This document shows positions 1 through 7,225 of a stretch of 8,395 nt of DNA, in pieces. The notes under the pieces were generated by a model. That model made no database searches and was not told where the DNA came from. It saw nothing but the letters and a program-made list of their open reading frames with translations. Source of the DNA: an uncultured Caulobacteraceae bacterium (lineage in GTDB: Bacteria > Pseudomonadota > Alphaproteobacteria > Caulobacterales > Caulobacteraceae); contig CAMLRH010000109.1 in NCBI GenBank assembly GCA_946482375.1, positions 1-8,395 of the forward strand. Direction: 5' to 3'. How positions within the stretch are numbered: the stretch's first letter is position 1; each line of letters starts with the position of its first letter. A program made the position numbers and the translations under genes.

Positions 1-71
1 CCCGCTCGGGGGGCCCCGACGCTGTAGGCCCCCTTCCCCGGCTTCGCCGGTACTTCCCCCTGAGGGGGAAG
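1..71. repeat. Cluster of GC-rich hairpins after the membrane fusion protein gene
   Basis: Three inverted repeats are packed into this non-coding end. TCGGGG (6-11) pairs with CCCCGA (14-19). CCGGC (38-42) pairs with GCCGG (46-50) around a TTC loop. CTTCCCCC (53-60) pairs perfectly with GGGGGAAG (64-71) around a 3-nt loop. The last one starts one base beyond the stop codon of the leftward membrane fusion protein gene, so the transcript would fold immediately after translation ends. There is no run of U after any stem, so a classical intrinsic terminator is not shown. mRNA 3'-end protection or a dispersed palindromic repeat are alternatives. The C/G-tract style resembles the elements at 4968-5012 and 5076-5119. 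Confidence 0.6.
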
Positions 72-72
72 A

Positions 73-1449
73 TCAGTGCTCCCGGAACGAGCGCCAGATC
101 GACTGCTGCAGGGGCTCGAAGAAGTACTGCAGCGCGGTGCGCTTGCGCAGCGGCACGACGACCTCGACCGGGAGGCCCGGGCGCAGGCCCTGCTCGGCGC
201 CCCGGACCGCGGTGATCTTGGCGGCTTCCGAGGCCGGCACCTTCACGTCGGCGGTGAAGAAGCGTTCGCCGGTCTTCTCGTCGACGAAGCTGTCGGCCGA
301 GACCTCGGTGATCTCCCCCTTTAGCATCGGCAGGTTGCGCTGGTGGAAGGCCGGGATGCGGATTTCGGTGCGCTGGCCGACCATCAGGTCGTCGGCGTCG
401 CTCGGGCGCACCTTGGCGCGGATGACCAGCTCGGCGTTTCTGGGCACGATCTCCATAAGCGTCTGACCGGGCTGGACGACGCCGCCGACGGTGAAGACGG
501 ACAGCCCCACCACCTGGCCGGTGACCGGCGCGCGGACCAGGGCGCGGGCGACCTGCTGCTTGGCGGCCATCATCTTCGGCGTCAGGTCGCCAAGCTGCAT
601 TTCGGTCTGGCGAAGCTGCTCGATGACCTCCTCGGTCATGCCGCGCTCCAGGGTGATGACTTCCATCTGGGTCTGGCCGATGGCCTCGCGCGCCTGGGCG
701 GCCTGGGCGCGATAGGCGCCGGAGGTGCCGCGCAGGTCGGCGGCGGCGCGTTCGAGGGCGCGCACGCGGGTCTTGGGCGCGTAGCCCCGCGATTCGAGAC
801 TTTTCACGCCGTCCAGCTCGTCGGCGATGAGGGTCTGCTGCTCGTTGTTGGCGGCGACCTGGCGGTTCAGGCCTTCGATCTGCTGGTTGAGCTGGCCGAT
901 CTGCTGGTTCAGCACGCCGCGTCGCGACGACAGCGCGCTGCGGCGGGCGCGAAGCTGGCTGCGCTGAAGGTTGATCGCCGCCTCGGCGATGGGGCGGTCC
1001 TCCGGCGGCAGCGCCGCGAAGCCGGCGGGGACCACCAGATCTGCCGCGCCCGTCTGCTCGGCGATCAGGCGGGCCCGCTGGGCTTGCAGGGCGATCACCT
1101 CGGAGGTCAGGGCCCGCTCGGTGGCGCGCGTTTCGTCGGCGGAGATTTCGACGAGAACCTGGCCCTGCTGGACGACGTCGCCCTCGCGGACGCTGAGCGC
1201 TGAGACCACGCCCCCCTCGCGATGCTGGACGGCCTGGCGGCTGCCGGAGACGACCACATCGCCGTGGGCGAAGGCGCCGGCGTCGAGCGGGGCGCAGGCC
1301 GCCCAGCCCAGGAAAATGACGAAGAACAGGAAGGCGATGATCAGGCCGACGCGGATCTCCGGCTGCGGGTCGGCCGGGCCGGTGACCTCGTTGTCGGGCC
1401 TCAGGATCAGCTGGGTGGCGTTGGCGGCGCGGGTGACGAGATCGGTCAT
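73..1449 (-). CDS. Type I secretion membrane fusion protein, HlyD/PrtE family
   Basis: This 458-aa periplasmic adaptor should link the inner-membrane ABC exporter encoded just upstream to an outer-membrane TolC-like channel, forming a one-step export path for an unfolded protein. A short cytoplasmic N-terminus is followed by one membrane helix (about residues 34-54). The first half of a lipoyl-like domain contains HREGGVV (76-82), typical of this family. A long Gln/Ala/Arg-rich coiled-coil region (about 108-300) comes next, then the second lipoyl half (about 303-335, with VRAPVTG) and a beta-barrel domain. The C-terminus has the usual GLRPGLPVEV (421-430) and ends in an aromatic/basic tail. 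The start is the ATG that overlaps the ABC gene stop as ATGA. A GGAGG lies 7 nt upstream. The reading frame stays open further upstream, but that stretch is antisense-like Arg-rich sequence inside the ABC gene and is not included. The cargo is not identifiable here. Confidence 0.95.
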   Translation of the reverse strand: MTDLVTRAANATQLILRPDNEVTGPADPQPEIRVGLIIAFLFFVIFLGWAACAPLDAGAFAHGDVVVSGSRQAVQHREGGVVSALSVREGDVVQQGQVLVEISADETRATERALTSEVIALQAQRARLIAEQTGAADLVVPAGFAALPPEDRPIAEAAINLQRSQLRARRSALSSRRGVLNQQIGQLNQQIEGLNRQVAANNEQQTLIADELDGVKSLESRGYAPKTRVRALERAAADLRGTSGAYRAQAAQAREAIGQTQMEVITLERGMTEEVIEQLRQTEMQLGDLTPKMMAAKQQVARALVRAPVTGQVVGLSVFTVGGVVQPGQTLMEIVPRNAELVIRAKVRPSDADDLMVGQRTEIRIPAFHQRNLPMLKGEITEVSADSFVDEKTGERFFTADVKVPASEAAKITAVRGAEQGLRPGLPVEVVVPLRKRTALQYFFEPLQQSIWRSFREH

Positions 1450-3182
1450 GCGCTGGCCTCCCCGGCGGCGGGGGCGGTCTTCTTCGGCAGCGCCTTGGCG
1501 GGGGCCTGGAGCCTGGCGACGATCTCTTCGCGGGGCCCGAAGGCGTCGAGGGTCCCGTCGCGCAGCAGCGCGAGCTTGTCGGAGATGGAGAGGACGCCGC
1601 TGCGGTGGGCGACCAGCAGGATCGCCGCGCCGCGCTGGCGGGCGTCCTTCAGCGCCTTGAGCAGGGCCGCCTCGCCCTCGGCGTCGAGGGCGGAGTTGGG
1701 CTCGTCGAGGATGAGGATGTGCGGATCGCGGTAGAGCGCCCGCGCCAGCGCGACCCGCTGCGCCTGTCCGGCCGAGAGACCGCGTCCGCCCAGGCCCAGC
1801 TGGGTGTCGTAGCCGTCCGGCAGGCGCAGGATCTGTTCGTGGACCCCGGCGGCCTTGGCGGCGGCGACGGTGAGTTCGTCGACCTCGTCGGACTCGACGC
1901 CGCGCCAATTCTCGAAGCGCGAAATGTTGTCCTTGATCGAGCCGTTGAAGAGGCCGGAGTCCTGCGGCAGGTAGCCGACGAAGCGGGCCAGCCGCTCGGC
2001 CTCCCAGTCCTTGAGATCGGCGGCGTCGATGCGCACGGCGCCGACGTCCGGGGTCAGGGCGCCGGCGGCGATCCGCGCCAGCGTCGATTTGCCCGCACCG
2101 CTCGGGCCCATCAGGCCGACGATCTCGCCCGGCTGCACCGACAGGCTGACGCCCTTGAGGATGACGTCCTGACGGCCGGGCGCGCGCACCGCGACGCGCT
2201 CCACCTCCAGCGCGCCCTTCGGGGCGGGAAGCTGGGTGCGGGGCTGCTCGGCGGGCATCTCGGCGAACAACTGCTTGAGGTGGCCGTAGGCGCCGCGGGC
2301 CGCCACGATGGTCGCCCAGGAGCCCACCAACTGCTCGATCGGCTGCAGGGCGCGGCTGAGCAGCACGGAGGCGGCGATCACGGCGCCGGCCGAAATCTGG
2401 CGCTCAATGGCCAGCCATGCGCCCAGCCCCAGCGCCAGCGACTGCAGGAACAGGCGGAAGAACTTGATCATCCCCGAGTATTGGCCGCCGGTGAACTGGG
2501 CCTGCGCCTGCATGCTGAGCGCCTGTCCGCGCTCCGAAAGCTGGCGGTTGATGAGCGCCTGGCGCATGCCGAGCGCGCGGACGATCTCGCCCTGGGTGGC
2601 GGTGGCCTCCTGCACCGAATAGGTGCGGTTGGAGACCTCCTGCGCCTTCTGCAGGCGGGCCTTGGTGGCGCGCTCGTTGAGGATGGCGAGCCCGGTCAGG
2701 ATAAGGCCGCCGACGAGCACCAACGTGCCCAGCGCCGGGTGCAGCACGAAGCAGAACAGCAGGTAGACCGGCGTCCACGGCGCGTCGAACAGCGCCAGCG
2801 CCGGGGCGCCGGACAGCGTCTGGCGCACGATGTCGAAGTCGCGCATGGCCTGGAAGGCGCGTGGCTGGCCGCCTTCCAGCCTGGCCGTCATCTGCCGCGC
2901 CAGCACCTCGCCCGCGAAGCGCTGGTCCAGCGCCATGCCGGCGCGCACCAGAAGCCGCGTGCGCATGTTGTCCAGCATCGCCAGCACCGCCAGCGCCAGG
3001 AAGATGACCAGGGTGACGAAGACCAGCGTCAGCTGCCCGCCGGTCGGCAGGACGCGGTCGTAGATCTGCAGCATGTAGAGGGTCGGCGACAGGTAAAGGA
3101 TGTTCACCAGCGCGCTGAACACCGCCGCGAATACGAGGTGGCGACGGATGGCCCCTATGGCGTCTCTGCGAAGTTCGTTCAT
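1446..3182 (-). CDS. Type I secretion ABC exporter, PrtD/RsaD family (permease fused to ATPase)
   Basis: This 578-aa half-transporter should form a homodimer in the inner membrane and use ATP to export a protein carrying a C-terminal secretion signal. The N-terminal half holds about six hydrophobic helices (near 15-38, 51-70, 130-148, 150-168, 244-260 and 264-281), with the family-typical LYMLQIYDRVLP (35-46). The nucleotide-binding domain is complete: Walker A GPSGAGKS (359-366), Q-loop Gln407, signature LSAGQAQR (469-476), Walker B with Asp493 and catalytic Glu494, D-loop SALD (497-500) and H-loop His526. There is no C39 peptidase domain, which argues against a bacteriocin exporter. It overlaps the fusion-protein gene by 4 nt. 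No strong ribosome binding site precedes the ATG. Length and partner match PrtD-type systems and the Caulobacter S-layer exporter RsaD, but no RTX or S-layer gene lies next to it, so the substrate is unknown. Confidence 0.96.
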   Translation of the reverse strand: MNELRRDAIGAIRRHLVFAAVFSALVNILYLSPTLYMLQIYDRVLPTGGQLTLVFVTLVIFLALAVLAMLDNMRTRLLVRAGMALDQRFAGEVLARQMTARLEGGQPRAFQAMRDFDIVRQTLSGAPALALFDAPWTPVYLLFCFVLHPALGTLVLVGGLILTGLAILNERATKARLQKAQEVSNRTYSVQEATATQGEIVRALGMRQALINRQLSERGQALSMQAQAQFTGGQYSGMIKFFRLFLQSLALGLGAWLAIERQISAGAVIAASVLLSRALQPIEQLVGSWATIVAARGAYGHLKQLFAEMPAEQPRTQLPAPKGALEVERVAVRAPGRQDVILKGVSLSVQPGEIVGLMGPSGAGKSTLARIAAGALTPDVGAVRIDAADLKDWEAERLARFVGYLPQDSGLFNGSIKDNISRFENWRGVESDEVDELTVAAAKAAGVHEQILRLPDGYDTQLGLGGRGLSAGQAQRVALARALYRDPHILILDEPNSALDAEGEAALLKALKDARQRGAAILLVAHRSGVLSISDKLALLRDGTLDAFGPREEIVARLQAPAKALPKKTAPAAGEASA

Positions 3183-3208
3183 GGACTGCCTGGGGCCGGC
3201 CTCTCAAC

Positions 3209-3237
3209 GCTATGACGCCTAGCAATAAATACGCCAA
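3209..3237 (-). promoter_or_regulatory. Possible sigma70-type promoter for the type I secretion unit
   Basis: Reading leftward, TTGGCG (3232-3237) is followed after 17 nt by CATAGC (3209-3214). The spacing is ideal, but the -10 matches the consensus at only three of six positions. Transcription would begin about 20 nt before the ABC exporter ATG, which fits a short leader. This is a pattern match only. Confidence 0.3.
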
Positions 3238-3266
3238 GCGCCGCGTCCAGTGGACATAATGCCTAG
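3212..3266. promoter_or_regulatory. Candidate operator elements in the divergent control region
   Basis: The 118-bp gap between the exporter gene (leftward) and the phosphatase gene (rightward) holds two direct copies of an 11-bp word, ATGACGCCTAG (3212-3222) and ATAATGCCTAG (3256-3266), matching at 9 of 11 positions. Between them is a perfect palindrome, GTCCAGTGGAC (3245-3255). One repeat copy overlaps the candidate leftward -10 and the other overlaps the candidate rightward -10. That is the layout expected if one regulator controls both promoters. No regulator gene is adjacent and no known motif was recognised. Confidence 0.3.
3255..3260 (+). promoter_or_regulatory. Possible -10 element for the phosphatase-nnrD unit
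   Basis: CATAAT matches the TATAAT consensus at five of six positions in an otherwise very GC-rich region. It lies about 15 nt before a GAGGAG ribosome-binding sequence. No convincing -35 hexamer is found 16-18 nt upstream, so the promoter may need an activator or may not be real. Confidence 0.3.
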
Positions 3267-3274
3267 GGTCCGCT

Positions 3275-3338
3275 GAGGAGCCACGCCTTGACCTTGGGCG
3301 TTGAGCGGGCATGCGAAGGCAAGGACATCGCCCGTTAG
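3275..3338 (+). other. Strong ribosome binding site followed by a 16-codon open frame (possible leader peptide)
   Basis: GAGGAG (3275-3280) stands 7 nt before a TTG at 3288, which opens a 16-codon frame ending at TAG 3336-3338. The frame reads roughly LTLGVERACEGKDIAR. It overlaps the beginning of the phosphatase gene in a different frame. The phosphatase's own TTG at 3301 has no such site at a workable distance. Either this is a short leader frame coupled to the phosphatase, or the phosphatase really starts here and a one- or two-base indel separates the two frames. Confidence 0.35.
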
Positions 3339-4098
3339 CGGCCGCTGGCCCGAGAGGCTATGGCTGGTCCGCCATGGCGAAAGCGCCGGGAACGTGGCCC
3401 GCGCGCTGGCCGACGAAGCTGGCCACGGCCGCATCGCCATCGACATCCGCGACGTCGACGTGCCGCTGAGCCCTCTCGGCGAGGAACAGGCCGAGGCGCT
3501 GGGCCGCTGGTTCGCGGCCATGCCGGCCAGCGAGCGGCCGGAGGTGGTGCTGACCTCGCCCTACATCCGCGCCTATGAGACGGCGAAGCTGATCTGCGAA
3601 GAGTCGGGGCTGGCGCCGAACGCACCGTCGTTCTGCATCGACGAACGGCTGCGGGAGAAGGAGTTCGGGGTCCTCGACCGGCTGACGACGCTGGGCATCC
3701 GCGAATTCCACCCCGATCAGGCCGAGTTCCGCCGCATCCTCGGCAAGTTCTATCACCGGCCGCCGGGCGGGGAGAGCTGGTGCGACGTGATCCTGCGCTT
3801 AAGGAGCGCGCTCGACACGCTGAGCCTGCACCATGCCGGGCGGCGCGTGCTGCTGGTCAGTCACCAGGTAGTGGTGCTGTGCCTGCGCTACCTGCTGGAG
3901 GACCTGACCGAGGCGCAGATCCTGGCGATCGACAGACAGGCGGACGTCGCAAACTGCGGCGTGACGGAATACCGCCTCGATCCCCATGCCGGGCCGCACG
4001 GCGGGCTGAAGCTGCACCGCTACAACTTCACCGCCCCGCTCGAACGCGCCCACACGCCGGTGACCACCGAGCCGGACCGGGCGGTCGCGGCGCGATGA
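3301..4098 (+). CDS. Histidine phosphatase family protein (phosphoglycerate mutase-like)
   Basis: This 265-aa cytoplasmic protein belongs to the histidine phosphatase superfamily, in which a histidine is transiently phosphorylated. The catalytic motif VRHGES (23-28) supplies Arg24 and His25. Arg90 in SPYIRAYETA is the expected second phosphate-binding arginine, a Glu lies in the REKEFG stretch (118-123), and the second catalytic His188 sits in LLVSHQ. No signal peptide is seen. The substrate cannot be told: the superfamily includes mutases and phosphatases acting on sugars, nucleotides and proteins. The reading frame has no ATG before residue 74, after the catalytic motif, so TTG 3301 is the only usual start downstream of the in-frame stop at 3289. 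It lacks a ribosome binding site at normal spacing. The stop overlaps the nnrD start as ATGA, so the two are translationally coupled. Confidence 0.9.
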   Translation: MSGHAKARTSPVSGRWPERLWLVRHGESAGNVARALADEAGHGRIAIDIRDVDVPLSPLGEEQAEALGRWFAAMPASERPEVVLTSPYIRAYETAKLICEESGLAPNAPSFCIDERLREKEFGVLDRLTTLGIREFHPDQAEFRRILGKFYHRPPGGESWCDVILRLRSALDTLSLHHAGRRVLLVSHQVVVLCLRYLLEDLTEAQILAIDRQADVANCGVTEYRLDPHAGPHGGLKLHRYNFTAPLERAHTPVTTEPDRAVAAR

Positions 4099-5036
4099 GC
4101 GGCGCGGTCGAAGTCACGCCCGAACTGTTGCGTTCGATGCCCCTGCCGCAGGGTGGCGGGGACAAGGAAACGCGCGGACGGGTGCTGGTGGTCGGAGGCT
4201 CGGCGCAGGCGCCGGGCGCGGTTCGGCTGGCCGGAGAGGCGGCGCTGCGGGCCGGAGCGGGCAAGCTGCAGATGGGTGTACCAGAACGTTTGGCCTCCCA
4301 GCTTGGCCTGCTCGTGCCGGAGGGTCGAGTCTTCGCGCTGGCCGAAGAGAACGGTGAGATACGGCCGGAAGCGACTGAAACTATTCTGGAATTCGCCGGG
4401 AAGTGCGATGCGCTTCTGGTCGGCCCCGGCATGATCGGCAAGCGCGCCGCGGGCGAACTCACTCATCGGCTTCTGGAGGCCGCCGACAAGTCGGGCTTCG
4501 TCATCGACGCTGCGGCCATGGCGGCGTGCTGGGCCAGGCCTGAACTTGTCCGCAAGCACGGCGGCCGGGTCATCCTGACGCCGCATGCGGGGGAGATGGC
4601 GGGCCTGACCGGCGCCTCCAAGGAGGATGTGGAGGCCGATCCGCTGCGGGCCGCGCGTGAGGCCGCTCAAGCGCTGGGCGCCGTCGTCGCGGTGAAGGGC
4701 GCCGACACCTTCATTGCCGCGCCCGATGGCCGGGAATGGGTCTATCGCGGCAAGGCGGTGGGGCTGGGGACGTCGGGCTCGGGGGACGTGCTGGCGGGTG
4801 TCATCGCCGGGCTGCTCGCACGGGGGGCCGAGCCTGAACAGGCGGCGCTGTGGGGCGTCTGGGCGCACGGTGAAGCGGGTGTGCGGCTTTCGGAGAAGGT
4901 CGGGCCCCTGGGCTTCCTGGCGCGGGAGATCGCAGCTGAGATTCCGGGCGTGCTCGCGAACTCGTCTCCCTTCCCCATCGAGGGGGGAAGGGCCGGGGAT
5001 GGGGGTGTGGCCTCAGCGAAGACGGAGAAGCGCTAG
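4095..5036 (+). CDS. nnrD: ADP-dependent (S)-NAD(P)H-hydrate dehydratase, stand-alone form
   Basis: This 313-aa enzyme has the ribokinase-like YjeF C-terminal fold. It dehydrates damaged, hydrated NADH and NADPH back to the working cofactors, using ADP in bacteria. Visible motifs are VLVVGGSAQAPGAV (30-43), LLVGPGM (107-113), ILTPHAGEM (160-168), VAVKGADT (198-205) and the nucleotide/catalytic segment GLGTSGSGDVLAG (223-235) with the expected catalytic Asp231. In many bacteria this domain is fused behind the NnrE epimerase. Here there is no epimerase domain, since the protein begins about 30 residues before the first motif. The usual DADAL stretch reads DAAAM (138-142), so one normally conserved Asp is Ala. 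The start overlaps the phosphatase stop as ATGA; the open frame back to 3780 is antisense-style sequence within that gene. The last 25 or so residues are translated from a G-rich hairpin repeat and are probably not part of the fold. Confidence 0.92.
   Translation: MSGAVEVTPELLRSMPLPQGGGDKETRGRVLVVGGSAQAPGAVRLAGEAALRAGAGKLQMGVPERLASQLGLLVPEGRVFALAEENGEIRPEATETILEFAGKCDALLVGPGMIGKRAAGELTHRLLEAADKSGFVIDAAAMAACWARPELVRKHGGRVILTPHAGEMAGLTGASKEDVEADPLRAAREAAQALGAVVAVKGADTFIAAPDGREWVYRGKAVGLGTSGSGDVLAGVIAGLLARGAEPEQAALWGVWAHGEAGVRLSEKVGPLGFLAREIAAEIPGVLANSSPFPIEGGRAGDGGVASAKTEKR
4968..5012 (+). repeat. G-rich hairpin repeat, left unit, inside the 3' end of nnrD
   Basis: CCCTTCCCC (4968-4976) pairs perfectly with GGGGAAGGG (4984-4992) around a 7-nt loop. 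A G-rich tail follows, ending GGGTGTGGCC at 5012. The same architecture (hairpin, G-rich tail, GGGTGTGGCC) occurs on the other strand at 5076-5119, so this is one unit of an inverted pair. The unit is translated as the C-terminal tail of NnrD. Confidence 0.7.
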
Positions 5037-5075
5037 AGGCGCTGAGCCCACTTGCGATCTTCGCCCGAACCCAGC

Positions 5076-5119
5076 GGCCACACCCTCCACCCTGCCCTCC
5101 TCCCCTCGAGGGAGGAGGG
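5076..5119 (-). repeat. G-rich hairpin repeat, right unit, between converging genes
   Basis: CCCTCCTCCC (5095-5104) pairs perfectly over 10 bp with GGGAGGAGGG (5110-5119) around a CTCGA loop. Read leftward, the stem is followed by a G-rich tail ending GGGTGTGGCC, as in the unit at 4968-5012 read rightward. It lies between the stop of nnrD and the stop of the class III dehydrogenase and begins 1 nt past the latter. It could slow or end transcription from both sides, but no U-tract follows on either strand, so an intrinsic terminator is not proven. Confidence 0.65.
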
Positions 5120-5120
5120 T

Positions 5121-6229
<1,109 letters not shown>

Positions 6230-6230
<1 letters not shown>

Positions 6231-6502
6231 CACGCCCTGCCCGACAGGTTCTTCCTCAGGATGGCCAGGATGATCAGGATGAACGCGGCCAGCCGCAACA
6301 GATAGATGCCGCTCTGCTCCTCGCGCGGCACGCCGAGCACGACCGGCAGCGCCTGGTTCAGCGCCATCAACCAGAAGGCGACGGCGAAGACCGCGAACAG
6401 GCTGTCCTTGGTGCGTCGCCAGAAGCTGAGAAAGAACAGGCCGGCGATGGTGTAGCCCGCCGTCAACAGGCCGCCGACGAAGGCGAAGGTCGTCGGGGTC
6501 AT
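6230..6502 (-). CDS. Small three-helix membrane protein, DUF5985-like (paralogue A)
   Basis: This 90-aa protein is almost entirely hydrophobic, with three predicted membrane helices (about 6-27, 34-57 and 65-82) and a basic end (RKNLSGRA). A cytoplasmic-type FWRRTKD turn joins helices 1 and 2. It resembles the DUF5985 family of uncharacterised small membrane proteins by my recognition, not by a search. It aligns without gaps to the protein encoded just upstream over WRR[TS][KR]..L....A.AF...A.N (residues 28-49 here). It starts at an ATG overlapping the previous stop as ATGA, with GGAGG 7 nt upstream. Its stop overlaps the frmA start by one base. Its function is unknown. The position suggests a membrane partner of the operon's regulator or of aldehyde stress handling, but that is inference. 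Confidence 0.87.
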
Positions 6503-6765
6503 CGCTCGGCCTCCCAGATGAACCCGTAGAGGAGGATGCTGATCGCGGTCAGCGCGCTGAGGTGCCTCGCCCAGCGCAGGTCAACCTCCGCGAAGAGGAT
6601 CATGTCGGCCACGAGAAGGAGGTTGTTGACGGCCAGGCACCCGAAGGCGAGCGCGGTCCACAGCAGCAATTTCGACCGCGACCTCCGCCAGGCCCGCGCG
6701 AGCAGCGCGGCGCAGACGAGGCTGGTGATCAGGCACAGCAGGTAGACTGCCGTAGGCCCAGTCAT
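6499..6765 (-). CDS. Small three-helix membrane protein, DUF5985-like (paralogue B)
   Basis: This 88-aa membrane protein has three hydrophobic segments (about 5-23, 33-58 and 69-84). A strongly basic loop (RAWRRSRSK, 24-32) follows helix 1, and the end is acidic (WEAER). By the positive-inside rule the loop should face the cytoplasm. It shares the WRR..L....A.AF...A.N pattern (26-47) with the next gene, so the two are diverged duplicates and could form a heteromer. AGGAG lies 7 nt before the ATG, which overlaps the regulator's stop as ATGA. Assignment to DUF5985 is by recognition of its pattern. No enzymatic motif is visible, and the biochemical role is unknown. Confidence 0.87.
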   Translation of the reverse strand: MTGPTAVYLLCLITSLVCAALLARAWRRSRSKLLLWTALAFGCLAVNNLLLVADMILFAEVDLRWARHLSALTAISILLYGFIWEAER

Positions 6766-7139
6766 GGGTTGTCTCCTCTGATGCGGAAGGCGTCGGCCAG
6801 GCTCTGGAGCTTGTCGGGCGGCGAAACGATGGCGTTGATGACGGTCACCGGCCGCTCGGCATAGGCGGCGGCGAGCTGGTCGCAGAGCGTGGCCAGCACC
6901 GGCGACACGGGCGCGAAGGTGTAGCGGTCGTCCTCATCGGCGCGCACGAGGCCGGCGCGCTCGAAGGCGGCGAGGTTGTCGGTCACCAGCGTCTGATTGG
7001 CGCGAAGCTCGCTGACGAGTTCCTGCGGCGTCCAGGCGTGATCGGCCCGCCGGCGCATCAGCAGCAGCAGCTCCAGCGCCCAGACGGAGCGCAGCTGTTC
7101 GCGGATGAAACCGAAGAGATCCTGCTCGCCCGGTGGCAA
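6762..7139 (-). CDS. Small winged-helix transcriptional regulator, first gene of the frmA operon
   Basis: This 125-aa soluble protein has a winged helix-turn-helix layout. A helical lead-in (about 8-32) ends in a basic patch, and the helix-turn-helix spans about 37-65 (WTPQELVSEL, then TLVTDNLAAFERAGLV). A short beta-wing (RADEDDRYTF, 66-75) and a helical C-terminal region (79-120) follow, ending SLADAFRIRGD. The fold is of the MarR/ArsR general type, but I cannot place it in a named family, and no metal-binding cysteines or ligand motif are visible. I chose the TTG at 7139 because GGAGG lies exactly 7 nt upstream. A TTG at 7184 would add 15 residues but lacks a good site. The stop overlaps the next gene as ATGA. 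As first gene of the operon and divergent from the poly-HAMP kinase gene, it may regulate either or both. Confidence 0.85.
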   Translation of the reverse strand: MPPGEQDLFGFIREQLRSVWALELLLLMRRRADHAWTPQELVSELRANQTLVTDNLAAFERAGLVRADEDDRYTFAPVSPVLATLCDQLAAAYAERPVTVINAIVSPPDKLQSLADAFRIRGDNP

Positions 7140-7146
7140 CGACGCC

Positions 7147-7151
7147 CCTCC
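7147..7151 (-). promoter_or_regulatory. Ribosome binding site that decides the regulator start
   Basis: On the minus strand this reads GGAGG within a GGGGGAGGGG tract, 7 nt before the TTG at 7139. The upstream in-frame TTG at 7184 has nothing comparable, so the shorter 125-aa regulator is preferred. Confidence 0.65.
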
Positions 7152-7225
7152 CCCGTGTGACAGGCGCGTAAGGCTAGGCGGCAAAGCTGTGAGATCAACC
7201 CCGAAAATTTCTTCAACTTCAATGC

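Noticed and set aside
1450..1908. Extension of the membrane fusion protein frame upstream of its ATG (about 153 extra residues).
   Set aside because: It is Arg/Gly-rich sequence lying wholly inside the ABC exporter gene in another frame. The ATG at 1449 has a well-spaced ribosome binding site and the usual ATGA overlap.
1605..3215. Long plus-strand open frame (536 codons) opposite the ABC exporter.
   Set aside because: It is a mirror frame of a high-GC gene. Its product is a Gln/Arg/Ala/Leu-rich low-complexity sequence with no domain, while the opposite strand encodes a complete transporter.
3780..4094. Extension of the nnrD frame upstream of 4095.
   Set aside because: It lies within the phosphatase gene, has no resemblance to an NnrE domain and is Arg/Pro-rich like other shadow frames. 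The ATGA start at 4095 fits the family.
5095..5119. Intrinsic terminator call for the hairpin between nnrD and frmA.
   Set aside because: The 10-bp stem is perfect but neither strand has a following U-tract, so I list it as a repeat unit with possible, unproven terminator activity.
6231..6233. GTG start one codon before the frmA ATG.
   Set aside because: The only AGG is 5 nt before the ATG and too close to the GTG. Family members begin MK.RAAVAF, matching the ATG.
7140..7184. Upstream TTG start at 7184 for the winged-helix regulator.
   Set aside because: It has no ribosome binding site at proper spacing, whereas TTG 7139 has GGAGG 7 nt upstream. The extra 15 residues would be translated through that G-rich site.
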